Shown one piece after another: positions 51,302 to 60,414 of a DNA stretch of 64,000 nucleotides. Positions within the stretch are counted from its first letter, which is position 1. Every line of letters starts with the position of its first letter. The stretch is taken from positions 1-64,000 of the forward strand of contig NZ_QGKS01000242.1 in NCBI RefSeq assembly GCF_003172935.1, written 5' to 3'. The DNA comes from Micromonospora sicca. GTDB taxonomy: Bacteria > Actinomycetota > Actinomycetes > Mycobacteriales > Micromonosporaceae. The notes under the pieces are model-generated. The model had not been told where the DNA came from. It saw only the letters and a program-made list of their open reading frames with translations, and ran no database searches. A program made the translations under genes and the position numbers.

Positions 51302-51994
51302 GTGAACCGGCAACCGCCGCCGTGGCTGGCGCCGCTGCTCGGCCGGCTCGGCTCCGCCCGCGCCGAGGACTTCACCCGGCTCGCCACCCCGGAGAGCGGT
51401 GGCCGGGAGAGCGCCGTGCTGGTGCTGCTCGGCGAGGAACCGGACGGCGGCCCGGACGTGCTGGTCCTCCAGCGCGCCGCCACCCTGCGCAACCATGCCG
51501 GGCAGCCGGCCTTCCCCGGGGGCGCGGCCGACCCGGAGGACGCCGACGCCAGCGCCACCGCGCTGCGCGAGGCGAACGAGGAGGTCGGGCTCGACCCGAC
51601 CAGCGTCACCGTGCTGGCCGAGCTGCCGAAGCTCTGGATCCCGGTCAGCGACTTCGTGGTCACCCCGGTGCTCGCCTGGTGGCACGCCCCGCACCCGGTG
51701 CACCCGCGGGAACCGGCCGAGGTCGCGCACGTCGCCCGGCTGCCGATCGCCGAGCTGGTCGACCCGGAGAACCGGATGCGGGTACGCCACCCGAGCGGCT
51801 GGATCGGCCCGGCCTTCTCGGCGCGCGGGATGCTGGTCTGGGGGTTCACCGCCGGAGTGCTGGCCACGCTGCTGGAGATGGGCGGCTGGGCGCGCCCGTG
51901 GCCGCGCGGCCGGGTGGTGGAACTGCCGCCGACCGCCGCCGCCCCGGCGCCCTCGGCCGGCACCGACGAGGTGGACGAGAGCCCCGTCCGCTGA
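51302..51994 (+). CDS. NUDIX hydrolase, CoA-pyrophosphatase type (Rv3672c-like)
   Basis: 230 aa. The UPF0035/NudL signature LRNHAGQPAFPGGAADPEDA precedes a Nudix box GGAADPEDADASATALREANEEVG, so metal-dependent hydrolysis of CoA or related pyrophosphates is expected. The middle part (LAELPKLWIPVSDFVVTPVLAWW) and the Trp-rich end are normal for the group. GTG at 51302; AGAGG about seven bases upstream is a weak ribosome site. 55 bp from the thioredoxin gene, 63 bp from marP; order matches the mycobacterial block. Confidence 0.92.
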   Translation: MNRQPPPWLAPLLGRLGSARAEDFTRLATPESGGRESAVLVLLGEEPDGGPDVLVLQRAATLRNHAGQPAFPGGAADPEDADASATALREANEEVGLDPTSVTVLAELPKLWIPVSDFVVTPVLAWWHAPHPVHPREPAEVAHVARLPIAELVDPENRMRVRHPSGWIGPAFSARGMLVWGFTAGVLATLLEMGGWARPWPRGRVVELPPTAAAPAPSAGTDEVDESPVR

Positions 51995-52057
51995 CCTGAC
52001 CGTCACGTTGCGCGAGCGGTGGACCGGTTCCGTGCCGGCTGCCCGTACGCTGGACGC

Positions 52058-53236
52058 GTGTCCGTCGTGGATCTCGTCCTGCTCCTGCTCATGCTCGTGT
52101 TCGCGGTCAGCGGATACCGCCAGGGCTTCGCCATCGGGGCGCTGTCGCTCTCCGGTTTCTTCCTGGGCGCGCTGATCGGCCTCCAGGTCGGCCCGCTGAT
52201 CGCCCGGCAGTTCGTCGACAGCGGGATCCGCGTGCTGATCTCCCTGGTCGCGATCTTCGGGCTCGCCGTGCTCGGTCAGGCGCTCGCCGGGTGGCTCGGC
52301 TCGCACCTGCGCAAGACGATCACCAACGACGTGGCCAAGCGGCTCGACGACATCGGCGGCGCGCTCGTGTCGCTCGTCGCCGTCATGCTGGTGGCCTGGC
52401 TGGTCGCGGTGCCGCTGGGCTCCTCCGCGGTGCCCGCGGTGGCCTCCTCGATCCGGAACAGCGCGCTGCTCACCGTGATCGACCGGATCCTGCCCGACAA
52501 GGCCCAGGAGCTCTCCACCGCGCTGCGGGACACGGTCGACACCAACGGCTTCCCGGACGTCTTCGGCGACCTCGCGCCCACCCGGGCCCGGCAGGTCTCC
52601 CCGCCCGACCCGACGCTCGCCGGTTCCACCGTCGTGGCCAACAGCCAGCGGGCGGTGGTCAAGGTGCTGGGCTCCGCGCCGAGCTGCGCCCGCCGGATCG
52701 AGGGCTCCGGCTTCGTGTACGCGGACGACCGGGTGATGACCAACGCGCACGTGGTGGCCGGCACCCGCTCGGTGGCGGTAGAGCTGCGCGGCGAGCGGTA
52801 CGACGGTGAGGTGGTCGTCTACGACCCGGAGCGCGACCTCGCCGTGCTGCACGTGCCCGGGTTGCCCGGTCCGTCGCTGCGCTTCGCCGCCGGGCAGGCC
52901 GGCAGCGGCGCGGACGCGATCGTGCTGGGCTTCCCCCTCGACGGCCCGTACGACGCCCGGCCGGCCCGGGTGCGGGACGTGGACCAGATCACCGGACCCG
53001 ACATCTACTCCTCCGGGGACGTGACCCGGGAGATCTACACCATCCGGGCGCTGGTGCGCAGCGGCAACTCGGGTGGCCCGCTGGTCTCGGCGAACGGACT
53101 GGTGCTCGGGGTGATCTTCGCGGCGGCGGCCGACGACCCGAACACCGGTTTCGCGGTGACCGCCGCCGAGGCTCGGCCGGTGGCGCTGGCCGGCGCGGAG
53201 CGTACCCGGGCGGTCGGCACCGGCGAGTGCACCTGA
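52058..53236 (+). CDS. marP: Membrane-anchored serine protease MarP (Rv3671c-like)
   Basis: 392 aa. Four N-terminal TM helices of the CvpA type (VDLVLLLLMLVFAVSGYRQGFAIGALSLSGFFLGALIG, VLISLVAIFGLAVLGQALAGWL, LVSLVAVMLVAWLVAVPLG) precede an extracytoplasmic chymotrypsin-like protease. Triad: His231 (TNAHVVAG), Asp260 (ERDLAVL), Ser338 (SGNSGGPL). Cys in APSCARR and the final GECT match the stabilising disulfide of mycobacterial MarP, which is required for acid resistance. GTG at 52058 lies six bases after TACGCT (leaderless type) and begins the CvpA part directly. Confidence 0.94.
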   Translation: MSVVDLVLLLLMLVFAVSGYRQGFAIGALSLSGFFLGALIGLQVGPLIARQFVDSGIRVLISLVAIFGLAVLGQALAGWLGSHLRKTITNDVAKRLDDIGGALVSLVAVMLVAWLVAVPLGSSAVPAVASSIRNSALLTVIDRILPDKAQELSTALRDTVDTNGFPDVFGDLAPTRARQVSPPDPTLAGSTVVANSQRAVVKVLGSAPSCARRIEGSGFVYADDRVMTNAHVVAGTRSVAVELRGERYDGEVVVYDPERDLAVLHVPGLPGPSLRFAAGQAGSGADAIVLGFPLDGPYDARPARVRDVDQITGPDIYSSGDVTREIYTIRALVRSGNSGGPLVSANGLVLGVIFAAAADDPNTGFAVTAAEARPVALAGAERTRAVGTGECT

Positions 53237-53250
53237 GCCGACCTGACGGC

Positions 53251-53274
53251 ACCCGGCCGCGGCGGACGCCGGGT
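53251..53274. terminator. Hairpin between marP and PAP2 genes
   Basis: ACCCGGC (53251-53257) pairs with GCCGGGT (53268-53274) with a 10-base loop, in the 37-bp gap between convergent stop codons. Short stem, so modest strength. Confidence 0.5.
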
Positions 53275-53993
53275 CAGCCGCGCGCGGCGGCGGGGGCCGC
53301 GTCGTCAGCCGGGCGGGTGACGGGCAGCTTGGTCCGACCCCAGGTCAGCGTCCGGTCGAGCACCGCCCGGGCCATGATCGCCACGCAGGTCCCGCCGTTG
53401 AGGAACGACGCCACCACGTCGCTGGGATGGTGCATGCCCCGGTACATCCGGGTGAACGCGACCCCGACCGGCACCAGGACCAGCAGCGCCCACCAGGTGA
53501 TCTTCACCGGGGTGCGCTTCGCCCGCAGCGCCAGCAGCACCGCGATGCCGACGTAGAGCGCCACGGCGGCGGAGGTGTGCCCGGACGGGAAGCTGGAGGT
53601 GGGCGGCGAGACGCCCATGTGCTCGACGGCCGGCCGGCGGCGGTCGATGGTCATGGTGGTGAACAGGAAGATCAGCGCCTGCGCGGTCACCGCGGCGCAG
53701 AGGAAGAGCGGCTCCCGCCAGCGGTGCAGCACCAGTCGCAGCACCAGGGCCACCAGCACGGTGACCACGACGACCAGCTGGGTGCTGGCCAGCGTGCTGA
53801 ACACCAGCGAGACGTGGTTCCATCCGGCGGTACGGTCGGCCGCCAGCTCGCGGTTGACCGCGTCTTCCACGGTGAACGGCCAGGTCCGGGTGAGGACCCG
53901 GGCGACCAGGAGACCCAGCCCCACCATGAGGGCGAAGAGCAGGGCAAGCGGCAGCAGTACGCGCTTGGTCACCTGGACCGCGACATTGGACAT
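53274..53993 (-). CDS. PAP2-family membrane phosphatase
   Basis: 239 aa with six TM segments. PAP2 motifs: MTIDRRRPAVEHMG (K/RxxxxxxRP variant), SFPSGHTSAAVALY (PSGH) and TRMYRGMHHPSDVVASFLNG (SRxxxxxHxxxD variant). Acts on lipid phosphates such as phosphatidic acid or undecaprenyl pyrophosphate at the outer membrane face. ATG at 53993 (MSNVAVQVTKRVLLPLA) chosen over an upstream start that lacks a ribosome site. Lies 30 bp downstream of a second, divergent-sequence PAP2 gene on the same strand, probably one transcript. Confidence 0.9.
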   Translation of the reverse strand: MSNVAVQVTKRVLLPLALLFALMVGLGLLVARVLTRTWPFTVEDAVNRELAADRTAGWNHVSLVFSTLASTQLVVVVTVLVALVLRLVLHRWREPLFLCAAVTAQALIFLFTTMTIDRRRPAVEHMGVSPPTSSFPSGHTSAAVALYVGIAVLLALRAKRTPVKITWWALLVLVPVGVAFTRMYRGMHHPSDVVASFLNGGTCVAIMARAVLDRTLTWGRTKLPVTRPADDAAPAAARG

Positions 53994-54023
53994 GGGCCGC
54001 CCAATACCCCACCGGGCGCGCAA

Positions 54024-54836
54024 CTACGCGTGCCCCCGGCCCGCCTCGTCCAGGTCCGGCCCGGCCAGCTCCGGCTCGACCCCCTCCCGGGCGGTACGCG
54101 CCGGCCGCCGACCGGTCCGGCTGCGCCAGGTGCGGAAGGCGGCGGAGGTGGCCGCCACCACCGCGACGCCGAGCAGCCAACCGGCCAGCACGTCGCTGCT
54201 CCAGTGCACGCCGAGGGCGATCCGGCTGACGCCGGTCACCACCGCGAGCACGATCGCGGCGAACCACAGCGCCCAGCGCAGCGGTCGCCGGTCGTGGGTG
54301 AACGGCAGGAAGACCAGCAGCAGCACCCCGGCGGTCAGGGTGGCGTTCAGCGCGTGCCCGGACGGGAAGGAGAAGCCGGCCGCCCGGGCGACCGGGTCGA
54401 GCAGGTCCGGCCGGTGCCGCCCGACGAGCAGCTTGAGCAGCGCGCCGAGCAGCCCGCCCACCACCATCGTGGTGACCGCCCAGAGGGCCAGCCGCCGGGC
54501 CCGGCGCCACAGCAGCCAGGCGACGACGACGGCGGTGGCGACCCGCAGCGGGCCGGGCGCGAAGACGTCGGTCCACAGACTCATCAGCCGCACCCACGCC
54601 GGATGGGCGACGGCGTACCCGTGCAGCGCGTCGGTCACCGAGGCGTCCAACCGGAACAGCGGCGGCCAGGCCGCCAGCACCAGCAGGGCCAGCAGGGCGA
54701 ACGGCACCAGCACCAGGAACGCCGCGGCGGCGGCCAGGGTGAGCCGGAGGCCCAGCGAATGGTCCTGGTCCAGCCGCCGGCTCCGCCAGGACCGCTCGAC
54801 CGTGGACATCCGACTGTGCTCGCCCGACCCGCTCAT
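54024..54836 (-). CDS. PAP2-family membrane phosphatase
   Basis: 270 aa, six TM helices after a charged N-terminus. Full motif set: LLKLLVGRHRPDLLDP (KxxxxxxRP), GFSFPSGHALNATLT (PSGH), VSRIALGVHWSSDVLAGWLLG (SRxxxGxHxxSD). C-terminal tail of about 40 residues is charged. Better conserved than the downstream PAP2, so it is the stronger candidate for a true undecaprenyl-PP or phosphatidic acid phosphatase. ATG at 54836; a start nine codons later (MSTVERSW) is possible. Confidence 0.92.
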   Translation of the reverse strand: MSGSGEHSRMSTVERSWRSRRLDQDHSLGLRLTLAAAAAFLVLVPFALLALLVLAAWPPLFRLDASVTDALHGYAVAHPAWVRLMSLWTDVFAPGPLRVATAVVVAWLLWRRARRLALWAVTTMVVGGLLGALLKLLVGRHRPDLLDPVARAAGFSFPSGHALNATLTAGVLLLVFLPFTHDRRPLRWALWFAAIVLAVVTGVSRIALGVHWSSDVLAGWLLGVAVVAATSAAFRTWRSRTGRRPARTAREGVEPELAGPDLDEAGRGHA

Positions 54837-54886
54837 TCCCCAAGCACTACCCAGCGGACGGCCCGGTCAGACCGGCGGTGCCGGGG

Positions 54887-56266
54887 TCACCGCCGCGACT
54901 GGCGGAACCTGCGGACCACCATCGCTGCGCCGGTGACCAGGGCGACGAAGAGGGCGAGGCCGGTCCAGAGCCGTTCCGGCGCGGAGTCGTCCGGCTGGCC
55001 CGCCGGGTGGGCCGTCCACCGGGTCTGCTGTTTCGGAGCGGCGAAGCTGAACGGGTCGGCGCCCCGCCCGGCCGCCCGGTCGCCCTGCCCCGGTCCGGGC
55101 GCCGCGCCGAAGCCCACCACGCCCGGGGAGTCGTTGTCGTCGAGCGGGTTGCGCCTTGCCGGCGGCACGTCGGCGGTCAGCGCGGCGACCGGGTCCACCA
55201 TGCCGTACCCGAAGCGGTCGTCGCGGCCGGTGGGTCCCAGGTCCTTCGCGGTGGTGATCAGCCGGTTGACCACGTCCCCGGCGGACATCTGCGGGAAGCG
55301 GGCCCGGACCAGGGCGGCGGTCGCGGCCACCAGCGGGGACGCGAAGCTGGTGCCCTGCACCCGCCAGTACCCGCCGGTCGGCCCGCCGGGGCGGGCCCCG
55401 AAGAGTGCCGTGGCGGGGGCGGCGAGCGTGGTCTCGTGGCCGGTGATCGAGCCGGACCAGAGGTTCTGGGTGCTGCGTTCCAGGCCGGCGACGGCGAGCA
55501 CGCCGGGCTCGCGGGCCGGGTACCAGACCTTGGTGCCGGTCGAGCTGGCGAGGTTGCCGGTGCAGGCGACCACCACGACGTCCCGGGCGAAGGCGTAGTC
55601 GAGGGCCGCCGCCAGGGCCGGGCTGTCGCCGCTGCCGCCGAGGGACAGGTTGATCACCCGGGCGCCGTTGTCGACCGCCCAGCGCACCCCCTTGGCGACG
55701 ATCATCGCGTCGTCGTACCGGTTCTCGTCGTCGAGCACCCGCACGGGCAGGATCCTGGCGTCCGGGGCCAGCCCGACCACGCCCCGGTCGTCGTCGTTGC
55801 GGCCGGCGATCAGGCCGGCGACCGTGGTGCCGTGCCCCACCGGGTCCGGCCCCTCGGCGCCGTCCGGGGAGACCAGGTCGATGCCGGGCAGCACCTGACC
55901 GGCCAGGTCCGGGTGGGCGCCGTCCACCCCGGAGTCGATCACGGCCACGATCACGCCGCGCCCGGTCGAGTCGTGCCACGCGGTCCTGGCCTGCAACTCG
56001 TCGAGCTGCCACTGCTCCTGGCGGACCTGGTCGACCCGGCTCGGGGTGTCCACCGGGGCGAGCCAGCCCGCTTGCCGGGCGGCCGCCGGAGGGGCGTTGA
56101 ACCGCCATGACGTCGCGAGCGGCGGGGTGGCCGTACGGGCCGGGGCGGCGTGCGCCGGCGGGGCGAGCGGGGCGGCGACCGCGGCGGCGACGGCCGCCAC
56201 ACCGAGCAGCGTGCGTCCCACGACATGTCGGGTGGCGGTCGGAACTCCGTGCCGATCCCTGGTCAC
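54887..56266 (-). CDS. mycP: Mycosin, ESX-associated subtilisin-like protease
   Basis: 459 aa. Signal peptide about 1-40 (VVGRTLLGVAAVAAAVAAPLAPPAHA). S8 catalytic residues: Asp111 (AVIDSGVDG), His145 (GHGTTVAG), oxyanion Asn237 (ACTGN), Ser306 (GTSFASP). A C-terminal TM helix (LWTGLALFVALVTGAAMVV) plus basic tail anchors it in the membrane. Mycosins are the protease component of type VII secretion and also stabilise the ESX complex. GTG at 56266 with GGGGA seven bases upstream. Followed (in the minus direction, upstream) by the eccC locus. Confidence 0.94.
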   Translation of the reverse strand: MTRDRHGVPTATRHVVGRTLLGVAAVAAAVAAPLAPPAHAAPARTATPPLATSWRFNAPPAAARQAGWLAPVDTPSRVDQVRQEQWQLDELQARTAWHDSTGRGVIVAVIDSGVDGAHPDLAGQVLPGIDLVSPDGAEGPDPVGHGTTVAGLIAGRNDDDRGVVGLAPDARILPVRVLDDENRYDDAMIVAKGVRWAVDNGARVINLSLGGSGDSPALAAALDYAFARDVVVVACTGNLASSTGTKVWYPAREPGVLAVAGLERSTQNLWSGSITGHETTLAAPATALFGARPGGPTGGYWRVQGTSFASPLVAATAALVRARFPQMSAGDVVNRLITTAKDLGPTGRDDRFGYGMVDPVAALTADVPPARRNPLDDNDSPGVVGFGAAPGPGQGDRAAGRGADPFSFAAPKQQTRWTAHPAGQPDDSAPERLWTGLALFVALVTGAAMVVRRFRQSRR

Positions 56267-56354
56267 ATTCCCCAGCCATTTCGTCGCGACAGAATCATGC
56301 TGCTCGGAGATTACCGGGTTTCCCGTGCGTCACGGTGCAAGTCGGTGACTCCGG

Positions 56355-59300
56355 TCACGCCGGCGGCAGGTGGGCCAGTTGCACCAATCGGACCCCCTCC
56401 CTCCGGGTCACCAGCCGGCCCCGGCCCGGGGGCAACGGGCTCGCCTTCACCTGACCCACGAGCGCCCCCTCCTCCGGGCCGCCCGACATCACCAGACCGG
56501 CCGTGGAAAGCTCCCGCAGCCGCTGGATGATCGGCTCGTACTGGGTCCGGCCGGCGCCGCCGGAACGGCGGGCCAGCACCAGGTGCAGCCCGACGTCGCG
56601 GGCGTGCGGCAGGTGCTCCTCCAGGGCGCGCAGCGGGTTGGTCGGCCCGCCGGCCACCAGGTCGTAGTCGTCCACCAGCACGAACAGCTCCGGCCCCGAC
56701 CACCAGGACCGGCTGCGCAGCTGGGCGGGGGTCACCTCGGGCCCGGGGATGCGGCCCTGGAGGTAGCCGGCCGCCGACTCGATCAGCTCGGCGGTGTGCG
56801 GGGCGGCGGCGCCGTACCCGATCAGGTGCGGCGTCTCGATCGTGCCCATCAGGCTGCGCCGGTAGTCCACCAGGATCACCCGGGCCTGCTCCGGGGCGAA
56901 GCGGGTGATGATCGAGGTGGCCAGCGCCCGCAGGAACGACGACTTGCCGCACTCGGCGTCGCCGAAGACCACGAAGTGCGGCTCGGCCGCGAAGTCCAGC
57001 ACCACCGGGCGCAGGTCCGCCTCGGCCACCCCGACCGGGAAGGCCAGGCCGGTGGTCGCCGCGAGGTCCAGCTCGGCGTACGGCAACACCGGCGGGAGCA
57101 GCCGGACCCGGGGCACGGGCGGCCCGGCCCAGCCGGCGACGACCGCCTTGACCAGGTCCACCGTCTCCCCGCCCAGCCCGGCGACCCGGGGCTGGGCACC
57201 GAGGAAGTGCAGCCCCTCCGCGGTGATCCCCCGACCGGCCTGCTCCGGCACGTTCGCCGCCACCGCCCGCTTCACCACCACCGAGTCCGAGGGGTCACCG
57301 AGGCGCAGTTCGAGCCGGGAACCGAAGAGGTCGCGGATCGCCGGCCGGAAATCGGTCCAGCGCACGGAGGCGGCCACCACGTGCACGCCGTACGACAGGC
57401 CGCGGGTGGCGAGGTCGGTGACCAGCGGCTCCAGGTCCTCGTAGTCGTTGCGCAGGGTGCCCCAGCCGTCCACCACCAGGAACACGTCACCGAACGGGTC
57501 GGTCCCCGGCTGCCCGGTGGCCGGTGCCGCCGCCCGCCGCCGGCGCCACGCCGCCATCGACTCCACGCCCAGCTCGGCGAAGCGGCGTTCCCGCTCGGCC
57601 AGCAGGGTGCCGATCCCCCGACGGTACGGCGTACCGCGGTCGGCTCGGCGCGCCCGGCGACCCCGCCGACGTGCGGCAGGTCGCGCAGCACGCCGAGCGC
57701 CCCACCGCCGAAGTCGAGGCAGTAGACCTGCACCTCGGCCGGGGTGTGGGTGAGCGCCAGCGCGCAGATCAGCGTGCGCAGCAGGCTCGACTTGCCGCTC
57801 TGCGGCTGCCCGACCACCGCGACGTGCCCGGCCGCGCCGTCCAGCGCCAGCCAGGACAGGTCCCGGCGCTGCTCGTACGGCTTGTCGACCACCGCCACCG
57901 GCACCTGGAGGGCCCCGTGTAGCTCGGGATTGCCGACGGTGAGCCCGCGTACCGGGTCGGCGGCGACCGGGCCGAGCAGCTCGTCGAGGGTGGGCGAGCG
58001 GTCCAGCGGCGGCAGCCACACCTGGTGGGCCGGGGGACCCTACCCGGCCAGCCGGCCCACCAGCAGGTCGAGCAGGGTCTCGGTGGGGGCCTCCTCCTCG
58101 GCGGCGGGCAGCGCGGCCGGGGTGGCCGGCTCCGGCACCGGCACCAGGTGGGTGGAGAAGGCGAGCAGCCGGGGCCCACCGCTGCCGGCCGCGCCCGCCG
58201 GGCCGCCCCGGCGGCGGACCGCGCCGGAGACGTACGCGGCCTTGAAGCGGACCAGCGGGTCGGTGCCGGCGCGCAGGTAGCCGTGACCCGGGGAGCGGGG
58301 CAGCTCGTGCGCGTCGGGCACCCCGAGCACCGTCCGGGACTCCAGGGCGGAGAAGGTCCGCAACCCGATCCGGTACGACAGGTGGGTATCCAGTCCCCGT
58401 AGCCTCCCCTCTTCCAAGCGCTGGCTGGCGAGAGCAGGTGCACGCCGAGCGACCGGCCCAGCCGGCCGATCTGGACGAAGAGGTCGATGAAGTCGGGCTT
58501 GGCGGAGAGCAGCTCGGAGAACTCGTCGCAGATCAGCAGCAGCGACGGCAGCGGGGCGAGCGGGGTGCCCGCCGCGCGGGCCCGCTCGTAGTCGCGGAGG
58601 CTGGCGAAGTTGCCGGCCCGGCGCAGCAGCTCCTGCCGGCGGACCAGCTCGCCGTTGATCGCGTCGACCATCCGGTCGACCAGCGGCAGGGCGTCGGCCA
58701 GGTTGGTGATCACCGCGGCGGTGTGCGGCAACCGGTCGAACGAGGCGAAGGTCGCCCCGCCCTTGAAGTCGACCAGCACGAAGTTGAGCTGCTCCGAGCT
58801 GTGCGTGGCGGCCAGCCCGAGCACCAGCGTGCGGAGCAGCTCGGACTTGCCGGAGCCGGTGGCCCCGATGAGCAGGCCGTGCGGGCCCATGCCGTCCTGC
58901 GCGGACTCCTTGAGGTCCAGCTCGATGGCGCCACCGTCGGCGCCGACCCCGATCGGCACCCGCAGCCGGTCCCGGGCCGGTCGGGGCGCCCAACCCTGCT
59001 CGGCGGTGAAACCCTCCGGGTCGCCGAGGCCGAGCAGCTCGGGCAGGCCCGGCTCGGCGCCGGGCGGGCCGTCCGGTCCGCGTACCGTGCCGGCGAGCCG
59101 CAGCGGCGCGAGCCGGCGGGCGACCGCCTCCGCGTCGGCGAGCTCCAGCGCGTCGGCGGCGCCCACCTCGGCGACCCCCTCGGCGGAGTGCGAGTGCAGC
59201 CGGCCGTCGCCCAGGTCGAGCAGGAGGGCGTACCGGTCGAGCAGCCGCGGCGGCGGGGTGTCCAGGTCGATGACGGTGACCGCGTCGATGCCGCCGTCGC

Positions 59301-60315
59301 CGGCCAGGTCGGTGGCGCCGGTCAGGTCACCCCCGTCGAGCACCACCACCACGTGCGGCCCGTCGGTGGCCGGGCCGGCCGGGCTGAACCGCGACCGGAT
59401 GGCCAGCACCTCGTCGAGGAGCCGTTCCAGTTCGGCGGCGGAGCTGCTGACCAGGCGGACCGGGCCGAGCGCGTCGGCGCGGCTCGGGTGCTGGGCGTGC
59501 GGCAGCCACTTGACCCAGTCCCAGAGCGCCCGCCGTTCCGGCCCGGCGCAGATCGCGATCAGCAGCTCGTCCGGGGCGTGGAAGACGGCGAGCTGGGCGA
59601 GCACGGCCCGCGCGAGGGCCTGCGCGGCCGGCGAGCCGGCGCCCCGCGCGCCGGCGGGGCCGCGGACGAAGACCCGGGCGAAGCTGCGCAGCGAGAGCGC
59701 CACCGGCAGGTCCGGCACCACCGAGTACGCGTCGAGGAAGCGCCGCAGCGCGCCCGCGGTCATCGGCTCCAGCTCCTCCAGCGGCCGGGTGACCGGCGGG
59801 ACGAGCGGGGTGGCCAGCGTCTGCGGGCCAACGCCCACCCGGACCACCGCGAAGTCCGGGTCCCCCGGACGGCGTTCCCAGACCCGATGGCTGTCCACCG
59901 TGGACCAGAGCTTGCCCGGGTCGGGGTGCCGGTAGTAGATCCCGGCCCGCTGCGCCCCGGCGGTCTGCCGGACCCGGCGGCGCAGCGCGGTCAGGTGCCG
60001 CAGGTACTCCCGCCGGGCGGCCATCATCTCCGACTTCTTCGGGGTGCCGGTGGCGCTGCCCCACGAGGTCACCAGCATGGCCACCGAGGAGAGCCCGAAC
60101 ATGCCGCCCACCACGTACGAGTAGGCCCCGCCACCGCGGCCGAACATCATCGCCATCGCCACCGTGCCGCCGAGCATGGGCAGCACCATCAGCGCCTGCT
60201 GCCAGCGCCCGCCCGCCCCGACGGGGATCTCCGGCGGCGCGTCCACCGGCAGCTCACCGACCGGAATCTCCGGCGCGGGACGCCGCGGCGGGCGCTTGAT
60301 GACGACAGTGGACAC
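56355..60315 (-). pseudogene. eccC: EccC, ESX FtsK/SpoIIIE-type ATPase, interrupted by two frameshifts and an amber codon
   Basis: If repaired it would be about 1320 aa, full EccC length. N-terminus: VKRPPRRPAPEIP after a GTG with GGGAGG four bases upstream, TM pair (ALMVLPMLGGTVAMAMMF, YVVGGMFGLSSVAMLV). Three ATPase domains: GATGSGKSELL, GQPQSGKSSLL, GDAECGKSSFL. Lesions: a missing base near 58431-58438 (frame changes within LGVHLL); TAG at 58040-58042 between VGRLAG and GPPAHQVWLPP, which stay in one frame; a missing G in a five-G run (57615-57619, plus strand C). Coding quality on both sides of each lesion is high. Either a recent pseudogene or sequence errors; flanking mycP and eccD are intact. 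Confidence 0.85.
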
Positions 60316-60414
60316 TGAGCCTCCCATGGCTCTCGGTAACCCGAGCCTGGCTCATCGTAGGTAAAGTCCTGTCGTCCGTCAGCCACCCTTCCCGCTCGAT
60401 ATGGAGATATGTCG

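Noticed and set aside
53427..55598. Plus-strand frame of 723 codons over the PAP2 and mycosin genes
   Set aside because: Low-complexity sequence in the antisense direction of three well-supported genes.
56355..60315. Programmed -1 frameshifting and stop-codon readthrough in eccC
   Set aside because: Three separate recoding events would be needed; there is no typical slippery heptamer plus downstream structure, the SD-like run lies after and not before the shift, and EccC is normally one continuous frame. Decay or sequence error is simpler.
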